A DNA stretch of 64,000 nt from Pseudomonas sp. BP8 (GCF_017875955.1 NZ_JAGINK010000001.1:2022001-2086000); one strand, 5' to 3'. Positions 53,146-63,067 are shown, numbered from the stretch's first letter. The notes: generated by a model not told the origin, from the sequence alone. Made by a program: numbers and translations.

Positions 53146-54453
53146 TTAACGCAGCCTCTCCAGCATCTGGTAATACCACATCCCCGCCGCCAACAGCGGA
53201 TTCCCCAGCAAGTCCCCCATTGGCACCTTGATGTGTTTGCACCCGGCAAAGGTGTCGAACTTCTCCAGTGTCCCGGTCAGCGCTTCAGCCATGATCTCGC
53301 CCATGATGTGACTGGTGGCAACACCGTGTCCGGAATACCCCTGGCAGTACCAGACATGGTCCGAGAGTTTGCCCAGCTGCGGAATGCGGTTGACCACGAT
53401 GCCCATGGCGCAACTCCACTGAAACTCGATCGGCACGCCCTTGAGCGCGGGGAAGGTGCGTTCGATGCAGGGGCGCAACTCGCCGGCGATGTCCCGCGAG
53501 TCCTTGCCCGAATAGTTGGCGCCACCGCCGAACAACAGGCGCTTGTCGGCCGTCAGGCGGTAGTAGTCGAGGACGAAGCGGCAGTCGTACACGGCCAGAT
53601 CGTGCGGGTTGATCTGCTCGGCCAGTTCGCCCAGCGGCGCGGTGGTGACGATGCCGCCCATGGCCGGGAAGATCTTGCCCTTGAGCTGGCGCTTTTCCAG
53701 TGAGTGGTAGACATCGCCGGCAAGCATCACCTGGCGCGCCTCGATCCTGCCTTGGGCGGTGACCACCGCCGGGCGTGGGCCGTGAATGATCTCGAGGACC
53801 TCGGAATTCTCGAAGATCAGCGCGCCCAGGCTGTGTGCGGCGCGCGCCTCGCCCAGGCACAGATTGAGCGGGTGCAGGTGGAGGTTGCGCAGGTTTTTCA
53901 GGCCACCCAGATAGAGCGGGCTCTGCAGGTGCTGGGCGACCGCGGCGCGATCAAGCAGCTCGACCTGGTCAGCCATGCCGCGTCGCTGCGCCTCGGCCTG
54001 AAAACCGCGCAGCTCGGCCATGTGCGAAGGCTTCATCGCCGTATGCAGGTGACCGCGCTTGAGGTCACAGTCGATCGCATAGCGCTGCACCCGCTGCTCG
54101 ATGATTTCGTGGCCGCGCCAGCGCAACTGCCAGATGAAGTCGTCGACCTCGGCACCGAGCCGGTCGCGCATCTGCGTACGCATCGCTTCATCGCCCGACA
54201 GGCTACCGGTGACCTGGCCGCCATTGCGCCCGCTGGCGCCCCAGCCAATCCGGTTGGTTTCGACGATGGCCACCTTGAGGCCGCGTTCGGCCAGCTCCAC
54301 CGCGGTGGCGACACCGGTAAAGCCGCCGCCGATGATCGCCACGTCGACCTGATGCGTACCCTGCAAGGTCGGGTAATGAGTCTGGTCGTTGAGGGTGGCG
54401 CTGTAGTAGGACGGCGCGCGCTGGGCCGGTCCGTTCTTCACTGCTGCGTTCAT
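53146..54453 (-). CDS. puuB: FAD-dependent oxidoreductase, gamma-glutamylputrescine oxidase type
   Basis: This 435-residue D-amino-acid-oxidase-fold enzyme has the FAD-binding IIGGGFTGVATAVELAERG near residue 40, ETNRIGWGASGRNGGQVTG near residue 64 and a C-terminal FAD segment CQGYSGHGVATSHIMGE near residue 380. The next gene is a glutamine-synthetase-like puuA, which supports a role in gamma-glutamylputrescine breakdown. Pseudomonas has several such pairs, so the exact polyamine or amine is not certain. Confidence 0.82.
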   Translation of the reverse strand: MNAAVKNGPAQRAPSYYSATLNDQTHYPTLQGTHQVDVAIIGGGFTGVATAVELAERGLKVAIVETNRIGWGASGRNGGQVTGSLSGDEAMRTQMRDRLGAEVDDFIWQLRWRGHEIIEQRVQRYAIDCDLKRGHLHTAMKPSHMAELRGFQAEAQRRGMADQVELLDRAAVAQHLQSPLYLGGLKNLRNLHLHPLNLCLGEARAAHSLGALIFENSEVLEIIHGPRPAVVTAQGRIEARQVMLAGDVYHSLEKRQLKGKIFPAMGGIVTTAPLGELAEQINPHDLAVYDCRFVLDYYRLTADKRLLFGGGANYSGKDSRDIAGELRPCIERTFPALKGVPIEFQWSCAMGIVVNRIPQLGKLSDHVWYCQGYSGHGVATSHIMGEIMAEALTGTLEKFDTFAGCKHIKVPMGDLLGNPLLAAGMWYYQMLERLR

Positions 54454-54483
54454 GCGTGTTCCTTCAGGTAAAGAGGGTAGGGC

Positions 54484-55848
54484 TCAGGCCTGGTGCAAGT
54501 ACCAGCGCCAGTCCTGCTCGCCGACTTCGGCCATGAACTGGCGGTATTCGGCGCGCTTGACCTTGAGGTAGACGCCGAGAAACGCCTCGCCCAAGGCTTC
54601 CCTGGCCCAGCTCGACTGCTCGAGGGCATCAAGTACGGTCAGCCAGTCGGTGGGCAGATGTTCGGTAGCCTGGGCATAGCCGTTGCCTTCAACCGGTGCG
54701 CCGGGATCGAGCTGCTGGCGGATGCCCTGGTGACTGGCGGCGAGGATCGCGGCAGCGGCCAGGTACGGGTTGGCGTCGGCGCCGCAGATGCGATGCTCGA
54801 TGTGCCGACTGTTGGCCGGGCCGCCCGGCACGCGCAGGCTCACGGTGCGGTTGTCGACGCCCCAGGTTGGCGCCAGCGGTGCATAGCTGTTGGCCTGGAA
54901 GCGGCGGAACGAGTTGGCGTTGGGGCAGAACAACAACAGCGACTCATGCAGGTGGCGAAGCATGCCGGCGACCGCTTGGCGCAGCAGCGGGGTGCCCGCT
55001 GGATCGCTGCTGGCGAACAGGTTGTGGCCGTTGGCATCGGCCAGGCTCAGGTGCATGTGCATGCCGGTCCCGGCCAGGTGCGAAAACGGCTTGGCCATGA
55101 AACACGCCTGCATCCCGTGGGCGTGGGCGATGCCTTTGACCAGGCGCTTGTAGCGCACGGCTTGGTCCATCGCGGCCAGCGCATCGCCGTGCTCCAGGGT
55201 GATCTCCACCTGGCCTGGGGCGTATTCGGAAATCGCCGTACGGGCGGGAATGCCCTGGGCCTTGCAGGCGCTGTAAAGGTCGGCGAGAAACGGTTCGATC
55301 TGCTCCAGCTCACGCAGGCCGTAGACCTGGGTGGCGCGGGGGCGGCCGCCATCATTGTCCAGTGCCGGTTGCGGACGGCCGTAGGCATCGCGCTGCTGGT
55401 CGAGCAGGTAGAACTCCAGTTCGCAGGCCATCACCGGGTGGTAGCCGTCGGCCTTGAGCGCGTCGATGGTGCGCAGCAGTACATGGCGTGGGTCGGCGAC
55501 ACTGGCCGGCAGGCCTTCGCTGGGGTGCATGCTGACCTGCACGGCGGCGGTCGACACCCGGCGCCAAGGCAAGCGGACCAGGCTGCCTTCGAGCGGGTAG
55601 GCGCGGCAATCGATGTCGCCGACGTCCCAGACCAGGCCGGAGTTTTCCACGTCGTCGCCATTGAGGGTCAGGCCGAGGATGGTGCTGGGCAGCGGGCGGC
55701 CGCTTTGATAGACCGCCAGCAGCTCGTCGCGGTGCAGCAGCTTGCCGCGTGGCACGCCATTGGCGTCGAGGATGAACAGCTCGATCAGGTCGATGTCGGG
55801 GTTGTCGGCCAAGAAGCGTTGGGCGTGCTCAAGGGGAGCAAAGTGCAT
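54484..55848 (-). CDS. puuA: glutamine synthetase-family gamma-glutamylpolyamine synthetase
   Basis: This 454-residue ATP-dependent ligase of the GS fold has CELEFYLLDQQRDA near residue 140 and the metal-site Glu in SEYAPGQVEITLEHGDA near residue 210. MHMHLSLADANGHNL stands near residue 258. The ATP-binding VDNRTVSLRVPGGPANSRH and EHRICGADANPYLAAAAIL follow. It probably attaches glutamate to putrescine or a related amine. puuB is 30 bases downstream on the same strand. No ribosome site is strong before the ATG. Confidence 0.83.
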   Translation of the reverse strand: MHFAPLEHAQRFLADNPDIDLIELFILDANGVPRGKLLHRDELLAVYQSGRPLPSTILGLTLNGDDVENSGLVWDVGDIDCRAYPLEGSLVRLPWRRVSTAAVQVSMHPSEGLPASVADPRHVLLRTIDALKADGYHPVMACELEFYLLDQQRDAYGRPQPALDNDGGRPRATQVYGLRELEQIEPFLADLYSACKAQGIPARTAISEYAPGQVEITLEHGDALAAMDQAVRYKRLVKGIAHAHGMQACFMAKPFSHLAGTGMHMHLSLADANGHNLFASSDPAGTPLLRQAVAGMLRHLHESLLLFCPNANSFRRFQANSYAPLAPTWGVDNRTVSLRVPGGPANSRHIEHRICGADANPYLAAAAILAASHQGIRQQLDPGAPVEGNGYAQATEHLPTDWLTVLDALEQSSWAREALGEAFLGVYLKVKRAEYRQFMAEVGEQDWRWYLHQA

Positions 55849-56212
55849 GATGGGTTCGCTCGCGCATCATTGCTGAGGCGCACGGGACCACCGCCGCTAT
55901 GGGCGGTCGGTCGGACTGGGTTAACCGGCGGTTGCCCGTCGGGTCTGGTCAGTGCGGCGTGAGCGAAGTGTCCGGGGGGCGCGCGTGGCGACAATGCCAA
56001 AGGGCCCAGAAGGCGAGGATGATATGCACCAGCGGGTTTTCGCCGACAAGCGCCCTGACCTTCGCCAGGGAAGGGCGGGACGGCGGGCGTGCGGTGCAGG
56101 GGAGGGCGGTCATGGATCGATACTCCCATGGCCTGTAAGGTTGATTAAATGCGTGAATGGCGACCTTCAGTTCGCGCTCGGCTAAACATTGGCATGGCCG
56201 TCAAGCGCGCCC
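55849..56212. other. noncoding upstream region of puuA
   Basis: This 360-base stretch shows no convincing gene in either direction. It holds the puuA leader, where ACCGCC and GGCGGT form a small hairpin near 55889-55906. No other regulatory match is clear. Confidence 0.4.
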
Positions 56213-56311
56213 CCTGTAGGAGCGGGCTGGACCCGCGAACACCGGCGCAGACGGTGCCATGCGCCACTGTCGCAGTGATGGCCTCTTCGCGGGACAAGCC
56301 CCTCCTACAGG
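56213..56311. repeat. REP pair, class 1, diverged left copy
   Basis: TGTAGGAGCGGGCTGGACCC then GCGAAC (56216-56239) and the inverted GGCCTCTTCGCGGGACAAGC with CCCTCCTACAGGA (56280-56312) flank about 40 unrelated bases. Confidence 0.75.
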
Positions 56312-56444
56312 AACAGTGCTTATCTGCAGATCGGCGCCGGTTACCCCACGCTGCAATCCAAAACCCGCTTCGATATGCGACAATCGCCCCCCTTCGAATG
56401 CCGATCATGCACAAGCAGGCTCACCTGCATCATTAAAAAGCCCC

Positions 56445-59400
56445 ATGACAGACAACGCCATCGACCAGCTGCTGAACAACCTCGACCACGCCATGATCGC
56501 CGACCGCCATCGGCTGCGCCGGCAACTCCATGAGCTGCGCAAGCGCCCGGATGAGGCCAAGCTCGCCCAGTGGGTCGAGAAGGTCCAGGCGTCCTTCGCC
56601 AAGGTCACTGCGCGCCAGCAGAGCGTGCCGAGCATCCGCTACGACGACAACCTGCCGATCGCCGCCAAGCGCGACGAGATCAAAAAGGCCATTGCCGAAA
56701 ACCAGGTGTTGGTAATCGCCGGCGAGACCGGCTCCGGCAAAACCACCCAGCTGCCCAAGATCTGCCTGGAGCTGGGCCGCGGCCGGCACGGCCAGATCGC
56801 CCACACCCAGCCGCGCCGGATCGCCGCGCGCAGTGTGGCGGCGCGGGTCGCCGAAGAACTCGGCACGCCGCTGGGCGCGCTGGTCGGCTACCAGGTGCGC
56901 TTCGAAGACCAGAGCGATGCCAATACCCTGGTCAAGCTGATGACCGACGGTATCCTGCTGGCTGAAACCCAGCATGACCGCTTCCTCGAACGCTACGACA
57001 CGATCATCGTCGACGAAGCGCATGAGCGCAGCCTGAACATCGACTTCCTGCTCGGCTACCTCAAGACCCTGCTGCATCGCCGCCCAGAGCTGAAGCTGAT
57101 CATCACCTCGGCGACCATCGACCTCGAACGCTTCTCCAAGCATTTCGACAATGCGCCGATCATCGAAGTCTCGGGTCGCACCTACCCGGTCGATACCTGG
57201 TACCGGCCGCTGACCAGCGAGCAGGACGAGGAAGGCAACCGGGTCGAAGACGACCTGACTGTCGACCAGGCAATCCTGGCCACCCTCGACGAGATCGCTG
57301 CCCATGAGCGCGGCGCCGGCAAAGGCCCGGGCGACGTGCTGGTGTTTTTGCCAGGCGAGCGGGAAATTCGCGATGCGGCCGAGATCCTGCGCAAGGCGCA
57401 ATTGCGCCACACCGAGATCCTGCCGCTGTACGCGCGGCTGTCGCCGGCCGAGCAGCAGAAGATCTTCCAGTCGCACCCGGGACGCAGGGTGGTGCTGGCG
57501 ACCAACGTCGCCGAAACCTCGTTGACCGTACCGGGCATCCGCTACGTGATCGATACCGGCACTGCGCGGATCAGCCGCTACAGCTATCGCGCCAAAGTCC
57601 AGCGCCTGCCCATCGAAGCGGTCTCGCAGGCCAGTGCCAACCAGCGCAAGGGTCGCTGCGGCCGGGTCGAGCCGGGCATCTGTATTCGCCTCTACAGCGA
57701 AGAGGACTTCAACGGCCGGCCGGCTTTTACCGACCCTGAGATCCTGCGCACCAACCTCGCTGCGGTCATCTTGCAGATGCTGCACCTGCGCTTGGGCGCC
57801 ATCGACGCCTTCCCGTTCATCGAGCCGCCGGATGGCAAAGCCATCAGCGATGGCTTCAACCTGCTGCAGGAGCTCTCGGCGGTCAACCGCGAGAACCAGC
57901 TGACCCCGCTCGGACGCCAGCTGGCGCGTCTGCCGATCGACCCGCGGTTGGGCCGCATGCTGCTTGAAGGCGCGCGCCTGGGCAGCCTGCAGGAAGTGCT
58001 GATCGTCACCAGTGCGCTGTCGGTGCAGGATCCGCGCGAGCGTCCGCCCGAGCGCCAGCAGGCCGCCGACCAGGCCCATGCCCAGTGGAAAGACGTCGAC
58101 TCCGACTTCGCCGGGCTGGTCAATCTGTGGCGCGGCTTTGAAGAGCAGCGCCAGGCGCTGACCGCCAACCCGCTGCGCAACTGGTGCCGGAAGAACTTCC
58201 TCAATTACCTGCGCCTGCGCGAATGGCGTGATGCCCATCGCCAGCTGGCGCTGATTTGCCGCGACCTGCAACTGACGGTCAACAAAGACCCGGTCGATTA
58301 TCCGCGGATGCACAAGGCCATCCTCAGCGGTTTGCTCAGCCAGATCGGCCACAAGACCGAAGACGGCGATTACCTCGGCGCCCGCCAGCGGCGGTTCTGG
58401 ATTCACCCGTCCTCGGGTATTGGCCGCAAGCGGCCGCAGTGGGTGATGGCCGCCGAGCTGGTCGAGACCACCAAGCTGTATGCGCGCATGGTGGCCAAGA
58501 TCGAGCCCGACTGGATCGAGCCGCTGGCCGGCCACTTGATCAAGAAGAACCACTTCGAACCGCACTGGGAGAAGAAGCGCGGCCAGGTCGTGGCCTACGA
58601 GCAGATCACCCTCTACGGGATGATCGTGGTTGGCCGCAGGCCGGTGCACTACGGGCCGATCGACCCGGTGGTGTCGCGTGAACTGTTCATTCGTGAGGGC
58701 CTGGTTGGCGGCGAAATCCAGTCGCGGGCCAAGTGCCTGACGGCCAACAAGCGCTTGCTCGAACAGCTCGACGAGCTCGAAGCCAAGGCTCGTCGGCGGG
58801 ACATTCTGGCCGACGAAGAAACCCTCTACGGGTTCTATGAAGCGCGCCTGCCGGCGGAGATCCACCAGACCGCGACCTTCGATGCCTGGTACCGCATGAC
58901 CAGCCAGAAGGATGCCAATCTGCTGATCATGCGCGAAGAGGACGTGCTCGCCCGCGAGGCCAGCGAAGTGACTGCCGCGCAGTACCCCGACAGCCTCAAG
59001 GTCGGTGAGCTGACCTTGCCGCTGAGCTACCACTTTGAACCCAATCACCCGCGCGACGGTGTCACTGTGCGGGTACCGGCGCCGTTGTTGCCCAGCCTGC
59101 CCGGCGAGCGTCTGGAATGGCTGGTGCCGGGCCTGATCGAGGCCAAGTGTGTGGCGCTGGTGCGCAACCTGCCCAAGGCGCTGCGCAAGAACTTCGTGCC
59201 TGTACCTGACTTCGTCAAGGCCGCGTTGTCGCGGATGACCTTCGGCCAGGGCGGTTTGCCCCAGGCCTTGGGCCAGGAACTGTTGCGCATGACGGGCGCA
59301 CGGGTGGCCGATGAGGCGTGGGCGGAAGCCGCCGGGCTGGTCGAGAACCACCTGCGGATGAACATCGAAGTGGTCGACGGCGAGGGCAAGTTCCTTGGCG

Positions 59401-60350
59401 AAGGCCGCGACCTTGCCGAGCTGACCGCGCGCTTCGTCGCCGCCAGCCAGGCCGCGCTGGCCATGCCGCGCACGGAAAAGACCGCGCAGCCGGTTCAGGC
59501 CAAGGCCTTCGCCCAGGTCGCCGAGACGGCCCAGCAGAAGATTGCCGGCCTGTCGATGACGGTCTACCCGGCGCTGGTCGAAGACAGCGGCAGCGTGCGC
59601 GAAGGGCGCTTCTCGACTCACGCCGAGGCCGAGTTCCAGCACCGTCGTGCCCTGCAGCGCCTGCTCCTGCAACAGCTGGCGGAGCCGGCCAAGTTTCTCC
59701 GTGGCAAGCTGCCTGGGCTGACCGAGCTGGGCCTGTTGTACCGCGACATGGGCCGGGTCGACGCGTTGGTCGAGGACATCCTGCTGGCCAGCCTCGACAG
59801 CTGCATCCTTGAAGGCGAACCGCAACTGCCGCGCGATGGCGCCGGTCTTGCCTCGCTGGTCGAGCGCAAGCGCGGCAGTTGGGCCGAGCATGCCGAGCGG
59901 CTGGCGCGCCTGACCCTGGAGGTGCTCAAGCTGTGGCATGGTCTGCAGAAGCGCTTCAAGGGCAAGATCGACCTCAGCCACGCCGTGGCCCTGAACGACA
60001 TCAAGCAACAGCTGGCCAACCTGGTGTACCCGGGCTTTGTCCGCGAGACACCGAGCCTGTGGTTCAAGGAGCTGCCACGCTACCTGAAGGCGGTCGAGTT
60101 GCGCCTCGAGAAGCTCGGCAGTCAGGTGCAGAAAGACCGGGTCTGGAGCGCTGAGCTGAGCAACCTCTGGGCTCAGTACAAGGCGCGTGCCGACAAGCAT
60201 GCCCAGGAAGGTAAGCGGGATGAACAACTGACTCTCTATCGCTGGTTGCTGGAGGAATACCGGGTGTCGTTGTTTGCCCAGCAGTTGGGCACCAAAGTCG
60301 CGGTTTCCGACAAGCGACTGAGCAAACAGTGGAGCCTGGTGGAGGGCTAA
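56445..60350 (+). CDS. hrpA: ATP-dependent RNA helicase HrpA
   Basis: This 1301-residue DEAH-box helicase shows motif I in IAGETGSGKTTQLPK near residue 95, DEAH in IIVDEAHERSLNIDF near residue 190, SAT in LIITSATIDLERF near residue 220, and motif VI near residue 395 (QASANQRKGRCGRV). HA2 and OB-like regions follow, and a long C-terminal DUF3418 domain (about 750-1300). HrpA frees ribosomes stalled on mRNA in E. coli. I start at MTDNAIDQ, as longer in-frame starts translate the REP-containing leader. Confidence 0.95.
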   Translation: MTDNAIDQLLNNLDHAMIADRHRLRRQLHELRKRPDEAKLAQWVEKVQASFAKVTARQQSVPSIRYDDNLPIAAKRDEIKKAIAENQVLVIAGETGSGKTTQLPKICLELGRGRHGQIAHTQPRRIAARSVAARVAEELGTPLGALVGYQVRFEDQSDANTLVKLMTDGILLAETQHDRFLERYDTIIVDEAHERSLNIDFLLGYLKTLLHRRPELKLIITSATIDLERFSKHFDNAPIIEVSGRTYPVDTWYRPLTSEQDEEGNRVEDDLTVDQAILATLDEIAAHERGAGKGPGDVLVFLPGEREIRDAAEILRKAQLRHTEILPLYARLSPAEQQKIFQSHPGRRVVLATNVAETSLTVPGIRYVIDTGTARISRYSYRAKVQRLPIEAVSQASANQRKGRCGRVEPGICIRLYSEEDFNGRPAFTDPEILRTNLAAVILQMLHLRLGAIDAFPFIEPPDGKAISDGFNLLQELSAVNRENQLTPLGRQLARLPIDPRLGRMLLEGARLGSLQEVLIVTSALSVQDPRERPPERQQAADQAHAQWKDVDSDFAGLVNLWRGFEEQRQALTANPLRNWCRKNFLNYLRLREWRDAHRQLALICRDLQLTVNKDPVDYPRMHKAILSGLLSQIGHKTEDGDYLGARQRRFWIHPSSGIGRKRPQWVMAAELVETTKLYARMVAKIEPDWIEPLAGHLIKKNHFEPHWEKKRGQVVAYEQITLYGMIVVGRRPVHYGPIDPVVSRELFIREGLVGGEIQSRAKCLTANKRLLEQLDELEAKARRRDILADEETLYGFYEARLPAEIHQTATFDAWYRMTSQKDANLLIMREEDVLAREASEVTAAQYPDSLKVGELTLPLSYHFEPNHPRDGVTVRVPAPLLPSLPGERLEWLVPGLIEAKCVALVRNLPKALRKNFVPVPDFVKAALSRMTFGQGGLPQALGQELLRMTGARVADEAWAEAAGLVENHLRMNIEVVDGEGKFLGEGRDLAELTARFVAASQAALAMPRTEKTAQPVQAKAFAQVAETAQQKIAGLSMTVYPALVEDSGSVREGRFSTHAEAEFQHRRALQRLLLQQLAEPAKFLRGKLPGLTELGLLYRDMGRVDALVEDILLASLDSCILEGEPQLPRDGAGLASLVERKRGSWAEHAERLARLTLEVLKLWHGLQKRFKGKIDLSHAVALNDIKQQLANLVYPGFVRETPSLWFKELPRYLKAVELRLEKLGSQVQKDRVWSAELSNLWAQYKARADKHAQEGKRDEQLTLYRWLLEEYRVSLFAQQLGTKVAVSDKRLSKQWSLVEG

Positions 60351-60384
60351 ACTTCCACAGTTGTGGCACACTTGCGGGTGTTTT

Positions 60385-60405
60385 CGGGGTCGCGTTGCGG
60401 CCCCG
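60385..60405 (+). terminator. hairpin after hrpA
   Basis: CGGGGTCGC and GCGGCCCCG pair with one G-T wobble around a 3-base loop. TT follows, so it is a weak intrinsic terminator. Confidence 0.5.
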
Positions 60406-60523
60406 TTCGCCCGCTTTCGTACAGGTAGCGAACGAGTTGAAATTGGTACCAAGGTGCCAGTATGTTGCCCCCATTCCCGGCCAGCGCTAAACAGGGCGAT
60501 GGCCTCTGACCAGAGGAACGACC

Positions 60524-61645
60524 GTGCATAACGTCGTGATCAGCGGCACCGGCCTGTATACCCCGGCCCAGAGCATTTCCAACGAAGAGCTGGTGGACTC
60601 CTTCAATACCTGGGTCAACCAGTACAACCAGGACCACGCCGACGCCATAGCACGAGGTGAGGTTGAAGCGCTGGCCGAATCCAACGCTGCCTTCATCGAG
60701 AAGGCTTCGGGGATCAAGAGCCGCTTCGTCATGGACAAGGCCGGCATTCTCGACCCGCAGCGGATGAAGCCGCGCTTGCCCGAACGCGCCAACGACGAGC
60801 CGTCGGTTCTCTGCGAGATGGCCGTCAACGCTGCACGCCAAGCGCTGCAGCGCGCGGGTCGTACGGCGGCCGATGTCGATGGGCTGATCGTCGCCTGTTC
60901 CAACCTGCAGCGGCCGTACCCGGCCATCGCCATCGAGGTGCAGGCGGCGTTGGGCATCCAGGGCTTTGCCTTCGACATGAACGTGGCCTGCTCATCGGCC
61001 ACCTTCGGCATCCAGACGGCCGCCAACAGCGTGCAATTGGGCCAGGCCCGGGCGGTACTGGTAGTCAATCCGGAGGTGTGCACCGCCCACCTGAACTTCC
61101 GCGATCGCGACAGCCACTTTATCTTCGGTGACGCCGCCACTGCCGTGCTGCTTGAACGTGCCGACCTGGCCACGTCGGCCCATCAGTTCGACATCGTCAG
61201 CACCAAACTGCTGACCCAGTTCTCGAACAACATCCGCAACAACTTCGGCTTTCTCAACCGCGCTGCCGAGGAGGGCGAGGGGGCGGCGGACAAGCTGTTC
61301 GTCCAGGAAGGGCGCAAAGTGTTCCGCGAGGTGTGCCCGATGGTGGCTGAGCTGGTCGGCCAGCACCTGGGCGAGAACGACCTGCAACCGAGTGATGTGA
61401 AGCGCTTCTGGTTGCACCAGGCCAACCTGAGCATGAACCAGCTGATCGTCAAGAAGCTGGTGGGACGTGATGTACCCGAAGAGGACGCGCCGGTGATTCT
61501 CGACCGTTATGCCAACACCAGTTCGGCGGGGTCGGTGATTGCCTTCCACCTGTATCAGGATGACCTGCCCAAGGGCGCGGTGGGTGTGCTGAGCTCGTTT
61601 GGTGCGGGCTATTCGATCGGTAGCGTGATTCTGCGCAAGCGCTGA
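60524..61645 (+). CDS. beta-ketoacyl-ACP synthase III-like enzyme (long form)
   Basis: This 373-residue thiolase-fold enzyme is about 55 residues longer than E. coli FabH. The catalytic Cys is in DMNVACSSATFG near residue 153, the His in FWLHQANLSMN near residue 305 and the Asn in RYANTSSAGSVI near residue 340. It begins with GTG after AGAGGA. P. aeruginosa has a long KAS III (PA3286, from memory) that condenses octanoyl-CoA from beta-oxidation into new fatty acids. The nearby fadD and phaJ genes fit that, but the role here is inferred. Confidence 0.83.
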   Translation: MHNVVISGTGLYTPAQSISNEELVDSFNTWVNQYNQDHADAIARGEVEALAESNAAFIEKASGIKSRFVMDKAGILDPQRMKPRLPERANDEPSVLCEMAVNAARQALQRAGRTAADVDGLIVACSNLQRPYPAIAIEVQAALGIQGFAFDMNVACSSATFGIQTAANSVQLGQARAVLVVNPEVCTAHLNFRDRDSHFIFGDAATAVLLERADLATSAHQFDIVSTKLLTQFSNNIRNNFGFLNRAAEEGEGAADKLFVQEGRKVFREVCPMVAELVGQHLGENDLQPSDVKRFWLHQANLSMNQLIVKKLVGRDVPEEDAPVILDRYANTSSAGSVIAFHLYQDDLPKGAVGVLSSFGAGYSIGSVILRKR

Positions 61646-61654
61646 TTTGGGCTT

Positions 61655-61749
61655 GTCAGGTTGGGCCTCTTCGCGGGGCAAGCCCGCTCCTACAGGGTCA
61701 CCTACACCCCTGTAGGAGCGGGCTTGCCCCGCGAAGAGGCCCACCTGAC
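61655..61749. repeat. REPIN, class 1, near-perfect long hairpin
   Basis: Arms 61655-61697 and 61708-61749 are almost exact inverted copies (one extra T on the left) with a 10-base loop. This is the most symmetrical repeat in the window and lies between the KAS III and porin stops. Confidence 0.92.
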
Positions 61750-61754
61750 ACCAC

Positions 61755-61795
61755 AAAAAAAACGGGAAGCGCCGGATGGGTATCGGCACTTCCCG
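61755..61795 (-). terminator. rho-independent terminator of the porin gene
   Basis: On the minus strand CGGGAAGTGCCG and CGGCGCTTCCCG form a 12-bp stem with one mismatch, followed by a run of eight T. Confidence 0.85.
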
Positions 61796-61822
61796 CTCAA
61801 ACTCACGCCAAGGTGTAGCAGC

Positions 61823-63067
61823 TTAGAACTTGGCTTCTAGGTCAACCTGCAAGGTATCGACATCGGCATTGCTGTTCGGCAATTGCGACAGGTCGGTCTT
61901 GGCCATCAGGTAGGCAGCGCCCAGCGAGAAGTTCTTGTCGATCTCGTAGCCAACCTTGAACTTGTGCCCGCGCGAACCGGTGAAGCCGTTACCGAAGTCA
62001 GAGTCGGTGAACAGGCTGACCACGGCATTACGCTGTACGTCGCGGTAGTTGTAGTCGAGGCTCCAGGCACCCACCTTGGTCTTCAGACCCGCCAGCCAGG
62101 CCTGGTCTTCGCCGTCGGTGCTCTCGGTGTTCTTCACGTACTGACCATACGCCGACAGCGGGATGGCCAGGCCGGTGAAGTCGATCTGGCCGAAGCCTTC
62201 CACCAGGTTGAACTCGTTGGTGGTGTTGCCGAACGACTGCAGAATGGTTGCTTCCTTGTCGTTATCGTAGCCGTAGATGCTTGCGCCCACGGTGAGCTTG
62301 AGCACATCTGCCGGTGCAAAGCGGGCGCCCAACTGGCCGTGGTAGACCTGTGCGTCGTGCTTGTACTGCACACCGTCACCGTCGACGTTGTCCTTGAGCG
62401 TGTACTGGCCGGCGCTGGCGAACACTTCGGCGCCGCCCAGGTCGGTCTTGTAGGTAGCGGCCACGCCTTCCGGGTTGATGTCGCTGTCCCAGATGATGTC
62501 ACCCATGCTGACCCACGGCTGGGCCATCTTGCCGCCGATCAGGTGCAGGCCCGGCAGAGCGGTCGGGTGCCAGTCGAGGTAGGCCAGGTCGACCCACAGC
62601 GATTTCTTGTCGAAGTAGTTGTCCAGGCTCTGGTTGGTGGAGCGGCGATCAGCGCTGCTGCCGGTGGCGACACGGATGCCAGCGTCGACCTGCGGGTTGA
62701 TCTCGCTGTAGAAGCCGACGCGAGCACGCACGCGCTGACGGTCCTGGTTGCCGCTGCTGGAGTTCGGGTCATCGACGTTGACGTCTTCGTAACGCAGGCG
62801 CACATCGCCTTTGATCTGGGTCTTGGCGGCCCAGGCGACTTTCTGTTCAAAGGAGCTCAGGCGATCGGTCTTGGCCTTCTGGTCTGCCTTTTCCTTGGTT
62901 TCCGTGGACAGGTCGGCTTGCAGCTCGTTGTACTGCGCCTGGTTGATCGAGCCATTGGCACGAAGCATTTCGAGCAGCTTGGCGTCGACTGCGGCACTGG
63001 CTGGAGTACTCAGAGCCAGCATCAGGCCGGTGAGGCTCACCCCAGTAAGTGTAGAAACAAGACGCAT
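61823..63067 (-). CDS. putative outer-membrane porin (Porin_5-like)
   Basis: This 414-residue protein has a signal peptide (MRLVSTLTGVSLTGLMLALS, then TPASA). A helical coiled segment (residues 25-75, KLLEMLRANGSINQAQYNEL then DLSTETKEKADQK) probably sits in the periplasm, and a beta-barrel follows with alternating polar/aromatic strands. It ends with ...LQVDLEAKF: a C-terminal Phe is the normal barrel-assembly signal. GGGAGAA precedes the start. Substrate unknown. A strong terminator follows it. Confidence 0.86.
   Translation of the reverse strand: MRLVSTLTGVSLTGLMLALSTPASAAVDAKLLEMLRANGSINQAQYNELQADLSTETKEKADQKAKTDRLSSFEQKVAWAAKTQIKGDVRLRYEDVNVDDPNSSSGNQDRQRVRARVGFYSEINPQVDAGIRVATGSSADRRSTNQSLDNYFDKKSLWVDLAYLDWHPTALPGLHLIGGKMAQPWVSMGDIIWDSDINPEGVAATYKTDLGGAEVFASAGQYTLKDNVDGDGVQYKHDAQVYHGQLGARFAPADVLKLTVGASIYGYDNDKEATILQSFGNTTNEFNLVEGFGQIDFTGLAIPLSAYGQYVKNTESTDGEDQAWLAGLKTKVGAWSLDYNYRDVQRNAVVSLFTDSDFGNGFTGSRGHKFKVGYEIDKNFSLGAAYLMAKTDLSQLPNSNADVDTLQVDLEAKF

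Noticed and set aside
56433..60452. Open frame of about 1339 codons on the minus strand opposite hrpA
   Set aside because: It is an antisense shadow of a high-GC gene: hrpA has all helicase motifs, while the opposite frame has low-complexity Gln/Leu/Val/Asp composition and no domain.
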